From Roseinatronobacter ekhonensis (GTDB taxonomy: Bacteria; Pseudomonadota; Alphaproteobacteria; Rhodobacterales; Rhodobacteraceae): a DNA stretch of 64,000 nucleotides. Below are positions 8,834-18,900 of the stretch, piece by piece. A program made the position numbers and the translations under genes. Each line of letters opens with the position of its first letter. Within the stretch, counting starts at the first letter, position 1. Below the pieces are notes generated by a model, which did not search any database, was not told where the DNA came from, and saw nothing but the letters and a program-made list of their open reading frames with translations. The DNA is taken from NCBI RefSeq assembly GCF_900499075.1, contig NZ_UIHC01000010.1, positions 41,807 to 105,806 of the forward strand, given 5' to 3'.

Positions 8834-9877
8834 ATGCGTGACGCAGAGCACAGCACCACCATGGCCGCGGATTTGCTGCATTGGTATGATCGCCATGCCC
8901 GAGCGCTGCCATGGCGCGTGCCGCCGGACGGGGGCAGGGCCGACCCTTACCGCGTCTGGCTGTCCGAGGTGATGCTGCAACAGACCACCGTCGCCGCTGT
9001 CAAAGACTATTTCCACCGCTTCACCGCACGCTGGCCAACCGTTCAGGATCTGGCTGCGGCAGAGGATGGCGATGTCATGGCCGAATGGGCGGGGCTTGGG
9101 TATTACGCCCGCGCCCGAAACCTGCTGAAATGCGCGCGGGCCGTTGCCGCGCGCGGTGCCTTTCCCGACACGCGCGCGGGGTTACAAGAGCTGCCGGGGA
9201 TTGGCCCCTACACCTCTGCCGCGATTGCCGCGATTGCGTTCGATCGCACAGAGACCGTGGTTGATGGCAATGTCGAGCGCGTCATGGCGCGTATGTTCGA
9301 CGAGCATACGCCCTTGCCCGCCGCAAAGCCCGTGCTGACGGATTACGCCGCGCGGCTGACGCCTGACCAGCGCCCCGGCGATTATGCGCAGGCGGTGATG
9401 GATCTGGGCGCGACCATCTGCACCCCGCGCAATCCCGCCTGTGGTATCTGCCCATGGCGCGGGCCTTGCGCCGCGCGGGCCAATGGCACGGCGGCGGATC
9501 TGCCGCGCAAGACGCCGAAAGCGGCAAAACCTGTGCGCTTCGGCATCGCCTATATAGGCCGGCGCGCAGATGGCGCGTGGCTGTTGGAGCGTCGTCCGCC
9601 CGAGGGATTGCTGGGCGGAACCTTGGGCTGGCCGGGGACTGACTGGGCCACGACCGACCCCGTGGATGCTCCGCCCATCCCGGCCGATTGGCGTGCGCTG
9701 GACGCAGAGGTGCGCCACACCTTCACGCATTTTCACCTGCGTCTGTCGCTGCGCGTGGCACGGCTGCCGATGGATACGCCGGGCCAGTTCCTGCCCGACG
9801 CACAGTTCCGCCCCGCCGATCTGCCGACGCTGATGCGCAAGGCCCACGCCTTGGCCGCGCCAGAGCTTGGCGCGTGA
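8834..9877 (+). CDS. mutY: A/G-specific adenine glycosylase MutY
   Basis: Removes adenine mispaired with 8-oxoguanine. The 347-residue protein has catalytic Glu45 (VWLSEVMLQQTTV), the helix-hairpin-helix ELPGIGPYTSAA (119-130), catalytic Asp144 (VVDGNVERV), and a complete 4Fe-4S loop with Cys196, 203, 206 and 212 (C-x6-C-x2-C-x5-C). A C-terminal NUDIX-like recognition domain follows (WLLERRPPEGLLGG). I chose the ATG at 8834; the reading frame is open further upstream but those residues do not look conserved. Confidence 0.95.
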   Translation: MRDAEHSTTMAADLLHWYDRHARALPWRVPPDGGRADPYRVWLSEVMLQQTTVAAVKDYFHRFTARWPTVQDLAAAEDGDVMAEWAGLGYYARARNLLKCARAVAARGAFPDTRAGLQELPGIGPYTSAAIAAIAFDRTETVVDGNVERVMARMFDEHTPLPAAKPVLTDYAARLTPDQRPGDYAQAVMDLGATICTPRNPACGICPWRGPCAARANGTAADLPRKTPKAAKPVRFGIAYIGRRADGAWLLERRPPEGLLGGTLGWPGTDWATTDPVDAPPIPADWRALDAEVRHTFTHFHLRLSLRVARLPMDTPGQFLPDAQFRPADLPTLMRKAHALAAPELGA

Positions 9878-9950
9878 TGTCGCAGGCGCGGGGGGCTGTC
9901 AGCGTGCTAGGATTGCGCTATTTTCGTCAGGTAAGCCAAAAGGTTCTCGC

Positions 9951-11090
9951 GTGACACCAGACCAATTCCGTCGCTTTTCCGCCGCCATGCCCTTCTGGGC
10001 GAGCATGGGTTTCGTGCCCTTGGTCGTGCTGGGCGCAGCCTATGGCGGATGGTGGCTGATCCTGATGCCACTTTACGGCTGGGGCGTGTTCACAGCGATG
10101 GATTTCATCACCGGGCTGAATACGGACAACCCCGATACCGAGACCCCGCTGAAAGACCTGTTCTGGTATCGCGCGATCACGCTGGTCTGGTTTCCGGTGC
10201 AATTCTCGGTCATCTTCGGCACGCTGTGGTGGATTGCCGCCACCGACCATCTGCACTGGTTCGAAGACCTGTCGCTGATGTTCGGCGTTGGCGTCATGTC
10301 CGGGGTGATCGGCATCGTCTACAGCCACGAATTGATGCACCAAAAGACCAAGCTGGAACGCTGGCTGGGCGATCTGCTGCTTGCATCCGTGCTTTATAGT
10401 CATTTCCGGTCGGAACATTTGCAGGTCCATCACCGCTACGTGGCCACCCCGCGCGACCCTGTGACCGCGCGTATGGGCGAGGGGTTCCAAGCCTATTTCT
10501 GGCGGGTGCTGCGCGATTGCCCCGGTTCGGCCCTGCGCGCCGAAGCGGCGATGCTCAACCGCAAGGGGCTATCGGCATGGCACCGTTCGAACCCGTTCTG
10601 GCGCTATGGCGCGTTGCAGGGCGGAATGCTGTTGCTGGCGGCGCTGATTGGCGGCTGGTGGGGGCTTGTGCTGTTCGCATGGCAGGCCTTGATCGCGATC
10701 TGGCAGTTGGAGTTGACCAACTACATAGAGCATTATGGCCTGACCCGCCGCTATCTGGGAGAGGGCAAGTACGAACCCGTCCGCCCGCATCACAGCTGGA
10801 ACGCGGCGCACAAGGCGTCGAACTGGCTGATGATCAACCTGCAACGCCATTCCGACCATCATTTCAAACCCGACCGGCGGTTTCCGTTGCTCCAGACCTA
10901 TTCGCACGACGAGGCCCCGCAACTGCCTTATGGCTACCCCGCGTTGACCACGTTGGCGATGGTCCCGCCCCTGTGGCGGCGCTTCATGAACCCCAAGGTG
11001 CGCGCGTGGCGTCGGCAGTTTTACCCCGACATCGAGGATTGGGCGCCCTACGACCGCCATGCGACACCTTGGCCCAAAGGCGCGGCTTGA
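9951..11090 (+). CDS. alkB: Alkane 1-monooxygenase (AlkB-like)
   Basis: Integral-membrane non-heme di-iron hydroxylase expected to convert n-alkanes to 1-alkanols. All histidine boxes are present: HELMH (126-130), EHLQVHH (155-161), NYIEHYG (257-263) and LQRHSDHH (297-304), between predicted membrane helices at about 15-48, 75-125 and 220-252. EHLQVHH differs from the classic EHNRGHH, which marks a divergent AlkB branch. The start is probably GTG 9951 with AAAAGG 8 bases upstream (379 residues). No rubredoxin or rubredoxin reductase gene is nearby, so electron donors must be encoded elsewhere. Confidence 0.88.
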   Translation: MTPDQFRRFSAAMPFWASMGFVPLVVLGAAYGGWWLILMPLYGWGVFTAMDFITGLNTDNPDTETPLKDLFWYRAITLVWFPVQFSVIFGTLWWIAATDHLHWFEDLSLMFGVGVMSGVIGIVYSHELMHQKTKLERWLGDLLLASVLYSHFRSEHLQVHHRYVATPRDPVTARMGEGFQAYFWRVLRDCPGSALRAEAAMLNRKGLSAWHRSNPFWRYGALQGGMLLLAALIGGWWGLVLFAWQALIAIWQLELTNYIEHYGLTRRYLGEGKYEPVRPHHSWNAAHKASNWLMINLQRHSDHHFKPDRRFPLLQTYSHDEAPQLPYGYPALTTLAMVPPLWRRFMNPKVRAWRRQFYPDIEDWAPYDRHATPWPKGAA

Positions 11091-11120
11091 GAGGGCGGGG
11101 CAGGGTACTAACTAACGTGT

Positions 11121-11483
11121 ATGACAGAGATACTGTATAACGGACGCTGCCCTATCTGCTCAGCAGAGATCGCACATTATCGCGCGCGGGCGGCTGCATC
11201 TGGTGCCGATCTGTCGTTTACCGACCTGAACACCGCGCCGCTGGATGATTGGGGCATCAGCGCCGATCAGGCCACGCGCCGTCTGCATGCGCGCCACAAG
11301 GGGCAAATCCTGTCGGGCTTTCAGGCGTTCCTGCTCATCTGGCAAGCACTTCCGCGCTGGCGGTGGCTCGCGAAGCTGGTGGCACTGCCGGGGCTACGCC
11401 ATGCGGTCGGGCTGGTTTATGACAAGCTGGCCGCGCCGTTGCTCTACCGGCTGCATCTGCGGCGAGAGGCTAAGAGGGCGTAA
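11121..11483 (+). CDS. DCC-family thiol-disulfide oxidoreductase-like protein (DUF393)
   Basis: 120-residue DUF393 protein. The family hallmark is the N-terminal YNGRCPICSAEI with a CPIC pair at about residues 10-13, which suggests redox or metal-thiol chemistry. The rest is an amphipathic/hydrophobic C-terminus (SGFQAFLLIWQALP). It lies 30 bases after alkB in the same direction and may be co-transcribed. No substrate is known for the family. Confidence 0.85.
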   Translation: MTEILYNGRCPICSAEIAHYRARAAASGADLSFTDLNTAPLDDWGISADQATRRLHARHKGQILSGFQAFLLIWQALPRWRWLAKLVALPGLRHAVGLVYDKLAAPLLYRLHLRREAKRA

Positions 11484-11485
11484 TT

Positions 11486-11518
11486 TTGCGCGGAACAAGG
11501 GCGTAGCCCGCCGCGCAA
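11486..11518. other. Nested hairpin after the DCC gene
   Basis: TTGCGCGG (11486-11493) pairs perfectly with CCGCGCAA (11511-11518), and an inner GGGC/GCCC pair lies between. It sits between the convergent DCC and uvrD genes and could stop transcription, but neither side has a clear U-tract. Confidence 0.4.
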
Positions 11519-11667
11519 CCGGCTGGCCGTTCCGCGGCCTGCCGATTTGGCCACCAAACCTCTCCGTGCACCCGTTTCTCGGATTTGGCTCGCATAAAGT
11601 TCTATCACTCAGGCGTCAGATCGGCAGTCCCCGGCCAGCCGATTGTGCCCGGATCGTAGACCGCTCC

Positions 11668-14043
11668 TCAAAACGGCACATCCCCTGCCGCCGCATCTGC
11701 ATCTTGCACGAAGGCCGCCATGACATGGCGCGGCGACGATTTCTCGAACTCCACGAACAACTTATCGCCATCGACCGAGGCCACGCGCCCATAGCCGAAT
11801 TTCTGGTGAAAGACGCGAGCGCCTTCCTCGAAATCCGGGACCACTGTGCCATGGACCAGCTTGGGTTGGCTGCGTTCGGCGCTTTGCAATCGTCGCCAGC
11901 CGGGGGAGTTATACACATCCGCCTTGGATGCGCGCTCTTCGACCGCGCTGCCAAACCCGGTGCTGCCAACACCCGCACCGATCCCGCCATATATCCCCGG
12001 CGGCGTCAGCACATCGACATGGTCACCTGGCAATTCATCGACAAAGCGCGAGGGTAATTGCGACTGCCATTGCCCATACACCCGCCGGTTCGCGGCGAAA
12101 CTGATGGTGCACAGCTGCTCTGCGCGGGTGATGCCGACATAGGCAAGACGGCGTTCTTCCTCCAAGCCCTTCTGGCCGGATTCGTCCATGGAGCGTTGCG
12201 ACGGAAACAGCCCTTCTTCCCAGCCCGGCAGGAAGACGGCAGGAAACTCCAGCCCCTTGGCCGCGTGCAGCGTCATGATGCTGACCTTGTCCTCGGCCCC
12301 GTCGCTTTCATTGTCCATGACCAACGACACGTGTTCGAGGAAGCCTTGCAGGTTTTCGAACCCGTCCAGCGCCTTTATCAGTTCCTTCAGGTTGTCCAGC
12401 CGCCCCGGCGCTTCTGGGGTTTTGTCGTTCAGCCACATCTCTGTATAGCCGGATTCCTCCAGGATTTGCTCTGCCAGTTCGATATGGTTGCCAGAGGGTG
12501 CGTCGTCCGTGACCGTCTCGATCAGCGCATCGTCGTCGGGCACAGCCCCAAGGCCCAGAACAGCGCGGTGCCACCGTTCAACACCTTCCAGAAACGCGCG
12601 CAGCTGCCCCGCGCCGCGGCCCTTTATTTCGTCGGCCTCTATCGCCCGCGCGGCGCCTTGCGCCAGTGACACTTCGGCGTTGCGGGCGTAGCGCCGGATG
12701 GTTTGTTGCGCTTTGTCGCCCAAGCCGCGCTTGGGGGTGTTGACCACCCGCTCGAACGCCAGATCGTCGGCGGGGCTGACGGCCAGCCGGAAATAGGCCA
12801 TCGCGTCACGAATTTCCATCCGCTCATAAAAGCGCGGCCCGCCAATGACGCGGTAGGGCAGGCCGATGGTCAGGAAGCGGTCCTCGAACGCGCGCATCTG
12901 GTGGCTGGCGCGCACAAGGATCGCCATCTGTTCCAAGTTGAACGGCGCCAGCCCGCGCGTGCCGCGTTGCAGATCCTCGATCTGCTCGCCCACCCAGCGG
13001 GCCTCTTCCTCGCCGTCCCAATGGCCGATCAGGCGCAGTTTCTCGCCCGATTGCGCTTCGGTCCAAAGCGTCTTGCCCAGACGGTCCTGATTGCCGGAAA
13101 TCACTTGGCCTGCCGCCGCCAGAATATGCGGGGTGGAGCGGTAATTCTGTTCCAGCCGCACCACTTTGGCACCGGGAAAATCCCGTTCAAACCGCAGGAT
13201 ATTGCCCACCTCGGCCCCGCGCCAGCCGTAGATGGACTGGTCGTCATCGCCCACGCAGCAGATGTTCTTGTGCCCGGCCGCCAATAGCCGCAGCCACAGG
13301 TATTGGGCGACGTTGGTGTCCTGATACTCGTCCACCAGAATGTATTTGAAGCGCTTTTGATAACTTTCGAGCACATCCGGGTGTGCCTGAAAGATGGTCA
13401 CGCAATGCAGCAGCAGATCGCCGAAATCGCAGGCGTTCAGGGTTTTCAACCGCGCTTGATAGGCCGCGTAGAACTCGGTTCCGCGATTGTCGAAGGCGCT
13501 AGCCTCTGACGAGGGCACTTGTTCCGGCGTCCATGCGCGGTTTTTCCACTGGTCGATAATATTGGCCAGCAGGCGCGGGGGCCAGCGTTTCTCATCTATA
13601 TTCGCGGCGGACAGGATTTGTTTTATTAGCCGTAGCTGGTCGTCCATATCCAGAATCGTGAAGCTGGATTTCAGGCCGACCAACTCGGCATGACGGCGCA
13701 GCAGTTTGGCGCTGATGGAATGGAAGGTGCCCATCCACGCCATCCCCTCGACCGCGTCGCCAAGGTAGCCGCCAACGCGCAATTTCATCTCGCGCGCGGC
13801 CTTGTTGGTGAAGGTCACAGCTAGGATTTGCGATGGAAAGGCGCGGCCCGTGTTCAGCAGATGCGCGATGCGCGCGGTCAGCGCCTTGGTCTTGCCGGTG
13901 CCCGCGCCCGCCAGCATGAGGACCGGACCGTCGAGCGTTTCCACCGCTTCGCGCTGCGCCGGGTTCAGCCCGTCCAGATAGGGGGCAGGGCGCGCGGCCA
14001 TGGCGCGGGCAGATAAAGGCAGGTCGGTGTTGAAATCGGACAT
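11668..14043 (-). CDS. uvrD: ATP-dependent DNA helicase UvrD/PcrA
   Basis: Superfamily 1A 3'-5' helicase for nucleotide excision and mismatch repair, 791 residues. Motifs in order: Q-motif region LNPAQREAV (26-34), Walker A AGAGTGKT (45-52), VTFTNKAAREM (Ia), LVDEYQDTN (II), VGDDDQSIYGWRGA (III), VRLEQNYRST (IV), IMTLHAAKGLEFP (V) and AYVGITRAE (VI). The C-terminal FGYGRV and DKLFVEFE segment matches the Tudor-like tail of UvrD/PcrA. The start was placed at the ATG giving MSDFNTDLP; an upstream ATG at 14091 would add 16 unlikely residues. It is transcribed alone. Confidence 0.95.
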   Translation of the reverse strand: MSDFNTDLPLSARAMAARPAPYLDGLNPAQREAVETLDGPVLMLAGAGTGKTKALTARIAHLLNTGRAFPSQILAVTFTNKAAREMKLRVGGYLGDAVEGMAWMGTFHSISAKLLRRHAELVGLKSSFTILDMDDQLRLIKQILSAANIDEKRWPPRLLANIIDQWKNRAWTPEQVPSSEASAFDNRGTEFYAAYQARLKTLNACDFGDLLLHCVTIFQAHPDVLESYQKRFKYILVDEYQDTNVAQYLWLRLLAAGHKNICCVGDDDQSIYGWRGAEVGNILRFERDFPGAKVVRLEQNYRSTPHILAAAGQVISGNQDRLGKTLWTEAQSGEKLRLIGHWDGEEEARWVGEQIEDLQRGTRGLAPFNLEQMAILVRASHQMRAFEDRFLTIGLPYRVIGGPRFYERMEIRDAMAYFRLAVSPADDLAFERVVNTPKRGLGDKAQQTIRRYARNAEVSLAQGAARAIEADEIKGRGAGQLRAFLEGVERWHRAVLGLGAVPDDDALIETVTDDAPSGNHIELAEQILEESGYTEMWLNDKTPEAPGRLDNLKELIKALDGFENLQGFLEHVSLVMDNESDGAEDKVSIMTLHAAKGLEFPAVFLPGWEEGLFPSQRSMDESGQKGLEEERRLAYVGITRAEQLCTISFAANRRVYGQWQSQLPSRFVDELPGDHVDVLTPPGIYGGIGAGVGSTGFGSAVEERASKADVYNSPGWRRLQSAERSQPKLVHGTVVPDFEEGARVFHQKFGYGRVASVDGDKLFVEFEKSSPRHVMAAFVQDADAAAGDVPF

Positions 14044-14116
14044 AGGGAAAACTCTAGCGCGGTCGTGCGCGAAATTAAACCCAATGTTCAAGCATTGTTC
14101 CAGATATTTCGCGATG

Positions 14117-14584
14117 TCAGAACAGTGGTGTTTCGTCGCCCGTGCTTAGGTCGCGCAGGTCACACAACACCGCACTGTTGCCCGTGACGGGGATATCATC
14201 GGTGCGCAGATCCCGTGGGGTGCCGCGCAGGCCCGATGTTGCCGCCCACCGCTGGATCACGTCCTGCGCGCAGCGGATATAGGTGACCCCAGAAGCCTGC
14301 GTGACCGGACGCATTTCGTATTCGAACCGCCCGACATAGCCGTCGCGGTCGATCATCACGACTGCTGGTATTTTGCCAGTCAGATGGGCTGCAAAAAGCG
14401 CCTGATGCACGCTGTCGCGCGCCGAAGACTTGCCGTCGAGCGCGACCTCGATCACGTGGCGGTCGGTTTCGCAATCGACGCGAATGTGACGCTTCATCTC
14501 GTAAGTATCGAAATACTGGCGTGTTTCGGCTTGGCTGCCGCCAAGAAAGGCGCAGAGCAGCGCGGCAAGTTCAACTTCGCCCAT
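14117..14584 (-). CDS. Hypothetical protein
   Basis: 155-residue protein that I do not recognise. The frame stays open upstream to 15088, but that part is antisense to the convincing lldD gene, so I start at the ATG at 14584. The sequence is soluble, with no signal peptide or membrane helix. It contains a GKIPAVVMIDRDGYVGRFEYE segment and a C-terminal acidic tail. It is divergent from lldD across a region carrying three TTAAC repeats. Coding character is plausible from codon pattern and position, but the function is unknown. Confidence 0.6.
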   Translation of the reverse strand: MGEVELAALLCAFLGGSQAETRQYFDTYEMKRHIRVDCETDRHVIEVALDGKSSARDSVHQALFAAHLTGKIPAVVMIDRDGYVGRFEYEMRPVTQASGVTYIRCAQDVIQRWAATSGLRGTPRDLRTDDIPVTGNSAVLCDLRDLSTGDETPLF

Positions 14585-14607
14585 TGGGTTGCTTTCGTTA
14601 ACGAAGA

Positions 14608-14623
14608 TTAACAAAAGGTTAAC
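14608..14623 (+). promoter_or_regulatory. CtrA-box-like site (TTAA-N7-TTAAC)
   Basis: TTAA at 14608-14611, seven bases, then TTAAC at 14619-14623 exactly match the CtrA consensus TTAA-N7-TTAAC. A third GTTAAC lies at 14597-14602, one helical turn upstream. The site falls between the divergent hypothetical gene (start 14584) and lldD (start 14744). Confidence 0.45.
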
Positions 14624-14743
14624 GTGGGCGAGCGGACGGATCAAGGGAAGATGGTTGCGGGCGCTCGGAAGCCCGAGGTTGTCCTGCGCGGCGCTGCAAC
14701 GGTCCCGGTTTACAATCTTGCCCCGCCCGCGTTTTATGCGCCC

Positions 14744-15907
14744 ATGGACCCAAGCCTGAAATACCCTGCATTGTCTGACCTGAAAGCCGCGTGCAAAGCC
14801 CGCGTGCCATGGTTCGTATGGGAATATCTTGACAGCGCGACTGGCAGCGAATCCGTCAAGCCGCGCAACCGCGCTGCGTTGGAGCAGGTGTTGTTCCGCC
14901 CTGCGATCCTGCGCGGGCCGATCACGCCGGACCTTACCACGCGCTTTCTGGGGCAGGACTACGCCTTGCCCGTCGGTGTGGCACCGGTGGGCATGTCGGG
15001 GCTGATTTGGCCGGGGGCCGAAGCCGCCTTGGCGGGTATGGCGCAAGCCCGTCGCATTCCCTACACGCTCAGTACGGTGGCCACGCAAACGCCCGAAACC
15101 ATCGGGCCGATTGCGGGCGATATGGGCTGGTTCCAGCTTTACCCGCCCAAAGACCCCGACATCCGCAAGGACATTTTGACACGCGCCAGAAACGCCGGGT
15201 TCCGAGTGCTGGTTCTGACGGTTGATCTGCCGGGGCCGTCAAGGCGCGAGCGCCAATTGCGCGCGCAACTCGCGATCCCGCCCAGGCTGACGCCGTCTAT
15301 GCTGTGGCAGGTGGCGCAGCGCCCAAGATGGGCGCTTGGCACGCTGATGGTGGGCACGCCAAGGCTGCGGCTGATGGAGGAATATCTGAAGCTTGACGGC
15401 AACGCGCCATCGACCGCGCATCCGGGCTATTTGCTGCGCGCGGCCCCCGATTGGGACTATCTGCATGCGGTGCGCGACCTGTGGGATGGGCCGCTTGTCA
15501 TCAAAGGTGTGCTCGACCCCGCCGATGGCCCGCGCCTGCGCGATGCAGGGGCCGATGCGCTCTGGGTGTCGAACCATGGTGGGCGGCAGTTCGATGGTGG
15601 TCCCGCCGCGCTCGACGCCCTACGCGACATGCGCGCGGCTGTCGGGCCGGATATGCCGCTGGTTTATGACGGCGGGGTAGAATCGGGGCTGGACGTGCTG
15701 CGTGCGCTGGCCTGTGGGGCGGATTTTACTATGCTCGGGCGTGGTTGGCATTATGCGCTGGGCGCCTTGGGTGCGACGGGCGCAGGCCACTTGGCGGATA
15801 TCCTGCGCGACGACCTTATTGCCAATATGGTGCAGTTGGGCGCAACACGCGCCGAACACGTCGCAGAACAGCTTGCGCCACGTCAAGACAGGCGCGACGA
15901 AATGTAA
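14744..15907 (+). CDS. lldD: FMN-dependent alpha-hydroxy-acid dehydrogenase (L-lactate dehydrogenase-like)
   Basis: Oxidises an L-2-hydroxy acid, probably L-lactate to pyruvate, passing electrons to the membrane quinone pool. The 387-residue protein starts MDPSLKYPALSDLK. It has the FMN region LPVGVAPVGMSGL, the substrate/FMN segment STVATQTPE, and the catalytic SNHGGRQ (276-282, His278 and Arg281) followed by DGGVESGLDV and LGRGWHYALG. An earlier in-frame ATG at 14624 exists, but the residues before MDPS look unconserved. It ends 86 bp before pyruvate carboxylase, so lactate carbon could pass on to oxaloacetate. Glycolate or mandelate oxidase activity cannot be excluded. Confidence 0.88.
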   Translation: MDPSLKYPALSDLKAACKARVPWFVWEYLDSATGSESVKPRNRAALEQVLFRPAILRGPITPDLTTRFLGQDYALPVGVAPVGMSGLIWPGAEAALAGMAQARRIPYTLSTVATQTPETIGPIAGDMGWFQLYPPKDPDIRKDILTRARNAGFRVLVLTVDLPGPSRRERQLRAQLAIPPRLTPSMLWQVAQRPRWALGTLMVGTPRLRLMEEYLKLDGNAPSTAHPGYLLRAAPDWDYLHAVRDLWDGPLVIKGVLDPADGPRLRDAGADALWVSNHGGRQFDGGPAALDALRDMRAAVGPDMPLVYDGGVESGLDVLRALACGADFTMLGRGWHYALGALGATGAGHLADILRDDLIANMVQLGATRAEHVAEQLAPRQDRRDEM

Positions 15908-15993
15908 CGCACCCTCACAGGCGCTTTACCTGCGCGCAATAATCTGTCTAAAACGTGCAATAAAATTAGCCATCCCTTCCGGAAAGGACCGAA

Positions 15994-18900
15994 ATGGCCG
16001 ACTTCAAGAAAATCCTCGTCGCGAACCGTGGCGAAATCGCCATCCGCATCATGCGTGCCGCCAATGAACTGGGCAAGCGCACGGTCGCGGTCTACGCGGA
16101 AGAAGACAAGCTGGGCTTGCACCGCTTCAAGGCGGATGAGGCTTACCGGATCGGTGAGGGGATGGGGCCGGTTGCCGCCTATCTGTCGATTGACGAGATC
16201 ATTCGCGTGGCCAAGGCCAGCGGCGCGGATGCCGTGCATCCGGGCTATGGCCTTTTGTCGGAAAACCCCGACCTTGTGGATGCTTGCGTTGCCAACGGCA
16301 TCACCTTTATCGGGCCGAAAGCCGAAACCATGCGCGCCTTGGGTGACAAGGCCAGCGCGCGCCATGTCGCCATAAAGGCCGGCGTGCCGGTCATTCCCGC
16401 CACCGAAGTGCTGGATGATGACATGGATAAGGTGCGCCGCATGGCGCAAGAGGTCGGCTTTCCGTTGATGCTGAAAGCCAGCCATGGCGGCGGCGGGCGC
16501 GGGATGCGCCCAATCCTGTCGGATGACGAGGTTGAGGCCAAGGTCCGCGAAGGCCGCCGCGAAGCCGAGGCCGCCTTTGGCAATGGCGAGGGCTATCTGG
16601 AAAAGATGATCCAGCGCGCCCGCCATGTGGAAGTGCAGCTTTTGGGCGACACGCATGGCAACCTGTATCACCTGTTTGAACGCGATTGCACCGTGCAGCG
16701 CCGCAACCAGAAGGTGGTCGAGCGCGCGCCCGCGCCGTATCTGACCGAGGCGCAGCGCGCCGAAGTCTGCGAGCTGGGCCTGAAAATCGGCCGTGCCGTG
16801 GGTTACCAGAACGCGGGCACTGTCGAATTTCTGATGGATATGGACGATGAGAAATTCTATTTCATCGAGGTCAATCCCCGCGTTCAGGTCGAACACACTG
16901 TCACCGAGGAAGTGACCGGCATCGACATCGTCAAAGCGCAGATCCGTATTGCCGAAGGGGCGCAACTGTCGGATGCGACCGGCACGCCCAGCCAGGGCGA
17001 TGTGACGCTGTCGGGCCACGCGCTGCAATGCCGCATCACGACCGAAGACCCGCTAAACAACTTTATCCCCGATTATGGCCGCTTGACGGCCTATCGCTCT
17101 GCCACCGGCATGGGCATTCGTCTGGATGGCGGCACGGCCTATGCGGGCGGTGTGATCACACGGTATTACGACTCGCTTCTGGTGAAGATCACGGCTTGGG
17201 CGCCAACGCCCAAGGAATCCATCGCCCGGATGGACCGGGCCTTGCGCGAATTTCGTATTCGCGGGGTCAGCACCAACATCGCCTTTGTCGAAAACCTGCT
17301 GAAACACCCGACCTTTCTGGATGACACCTATACGACCAAGTTCATCGACACGACGGATGAGCTGTTCAGCTTCCGCAAACGCCGCGACCGCGCAACCAAG
17401 ATCCTGACCTATGTTGCCGATATAACCGTCAACGGGCACCCGGAAACCGCGGGGCGCGCACTGCCACCTGCCGGGCTGAAAGACCCTATCGCGCCCAAGG
17501 TCACGTCCGAAGTGCCGCCGCGCGGCACCCGCCAAATACTGGAGGAAGAGGGCCCCCAAGCCGTGGCCGACTGGATGGCGGCGCAGACAAAGCTGCTGCT
17601 GACCGACACCACCATGCGCGACGGGCACCAGTCGCTTCTGGCAACGCGCATGCGCTCTATCGACATGATCCGCGTGGCCCCGGCCTATGCGCACATGATG
17701 CCCGGCCTGTTCAGCATGGAATGCTGGGGTGGCGCGACCTTTGACGTCGCCTATCGGTTCTTGCAGGAATGCCCGTGGCAACGCCTGCGCGACCTGCGCG
17801 CGGCCATGCCGAACGTGATGACGCAGATGCTGCTGCGCGCGTCGAACGGCGTGGGTTACACGAATTACCCCGACAACGTGGTGCAGGCTTTCGTTAAGCA
17901 AGCAGCGACCAGCGGGGTCGATGTGTTCCGCGTGTTCGACAGCCTGAACTGGGTTGAAAACATGCGCGTTGCCATGGATGCCGTGATCGAGGCGGACAAG
18001 GTCTGCGAGGGAACCGTGTGCTACACCGGCGACATTCTGAACCCCGACCGCGCCAAATACGACCTGAAATACTACGTCACAATGGGCAAGGAATTGCGCG
18101 ACGCGGGCGCGCATGTGCTGGGTCTGAAGGACATGGCGGGGCTGTTGAAGCCCGCGTCGGCCCGCATCCTGATCAAGGCGCTGAAGGAAGAGGTGGGCTT
18201 GCCCATCCATTTCCACACGCATGACACCGGCGGCATTGCCGGTGCGACCATCCTTGCCGCCGCCGAAGCGGGTGTCGATGCCGCCGATGCCGCGATGGAT
18301 GCGTTTTCCGGCAATACCAGCCAGCCGACACTCGGGTCCATCGTCGAAGCCCTGCGCTTTACCGAGCGTGACACGGGTCTGGATATGGGCGCGATCCGCC
18401 AGATTTCGGACTATTGGGAACAGGTCCGCTTGCATTATGCCGCGTTTGAGAGCGCGCAACAGGCACCATCCTCCGAAGTTTACCTGCACGAAATGCCGGG
18501 CGGCCAGTTCACCAACCTCAAAGCGCAGGCGCGCAGCCTTGGGCTGGAAGAGCGCTGGCCAGAGGTTGCCCAGACCTATGCCGACGTGAACAAGATGTTC
18601 GGCGATATCGTAAAGGTCACACCATCCTCGAAAGTGGTGGGTGACATGGCGCTGATGATGGTCAGTCAAGGGCTGAAACGCGACGATGTCGAAAGCCCGT
18701 CCAAGGATGTCAGCTTCCCGGATTCCGTTGTGGACATGATGAAGGGCAATCTGGGCCAACCCCCCGGCGGTTGGCCAGAGGCGCTGCAACGCAAGGTGCT
18801 GAAGGACGACACGCCCATCAACGACCGCCCCGGCAAGCATCTGGACCCGGTCGATCTGGAAGCGGTGCGCGCCAAGCTGATCGATGATCTCGATGGGTTC

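Noticed and set aside
11486..11518. Nested hairpin as a true rho-independent terminator
   Set aside because: The stem is perfect, but no U-run follows on either strand, so I list it only as a hairpin.
14585..15088. N-terminal extension of the hypothetical gene at 14117-14584
   Set aside because: The frame stays open to 15088 but runs antisense through lldD, which has the conserved FMN enzyme start there.
15883..17028. 381-codon minus-strand frame
   Set aside because: Antisense to the biotin carboxylase domain of pyc; low-complexity His/Ala-rich translation with no motif.
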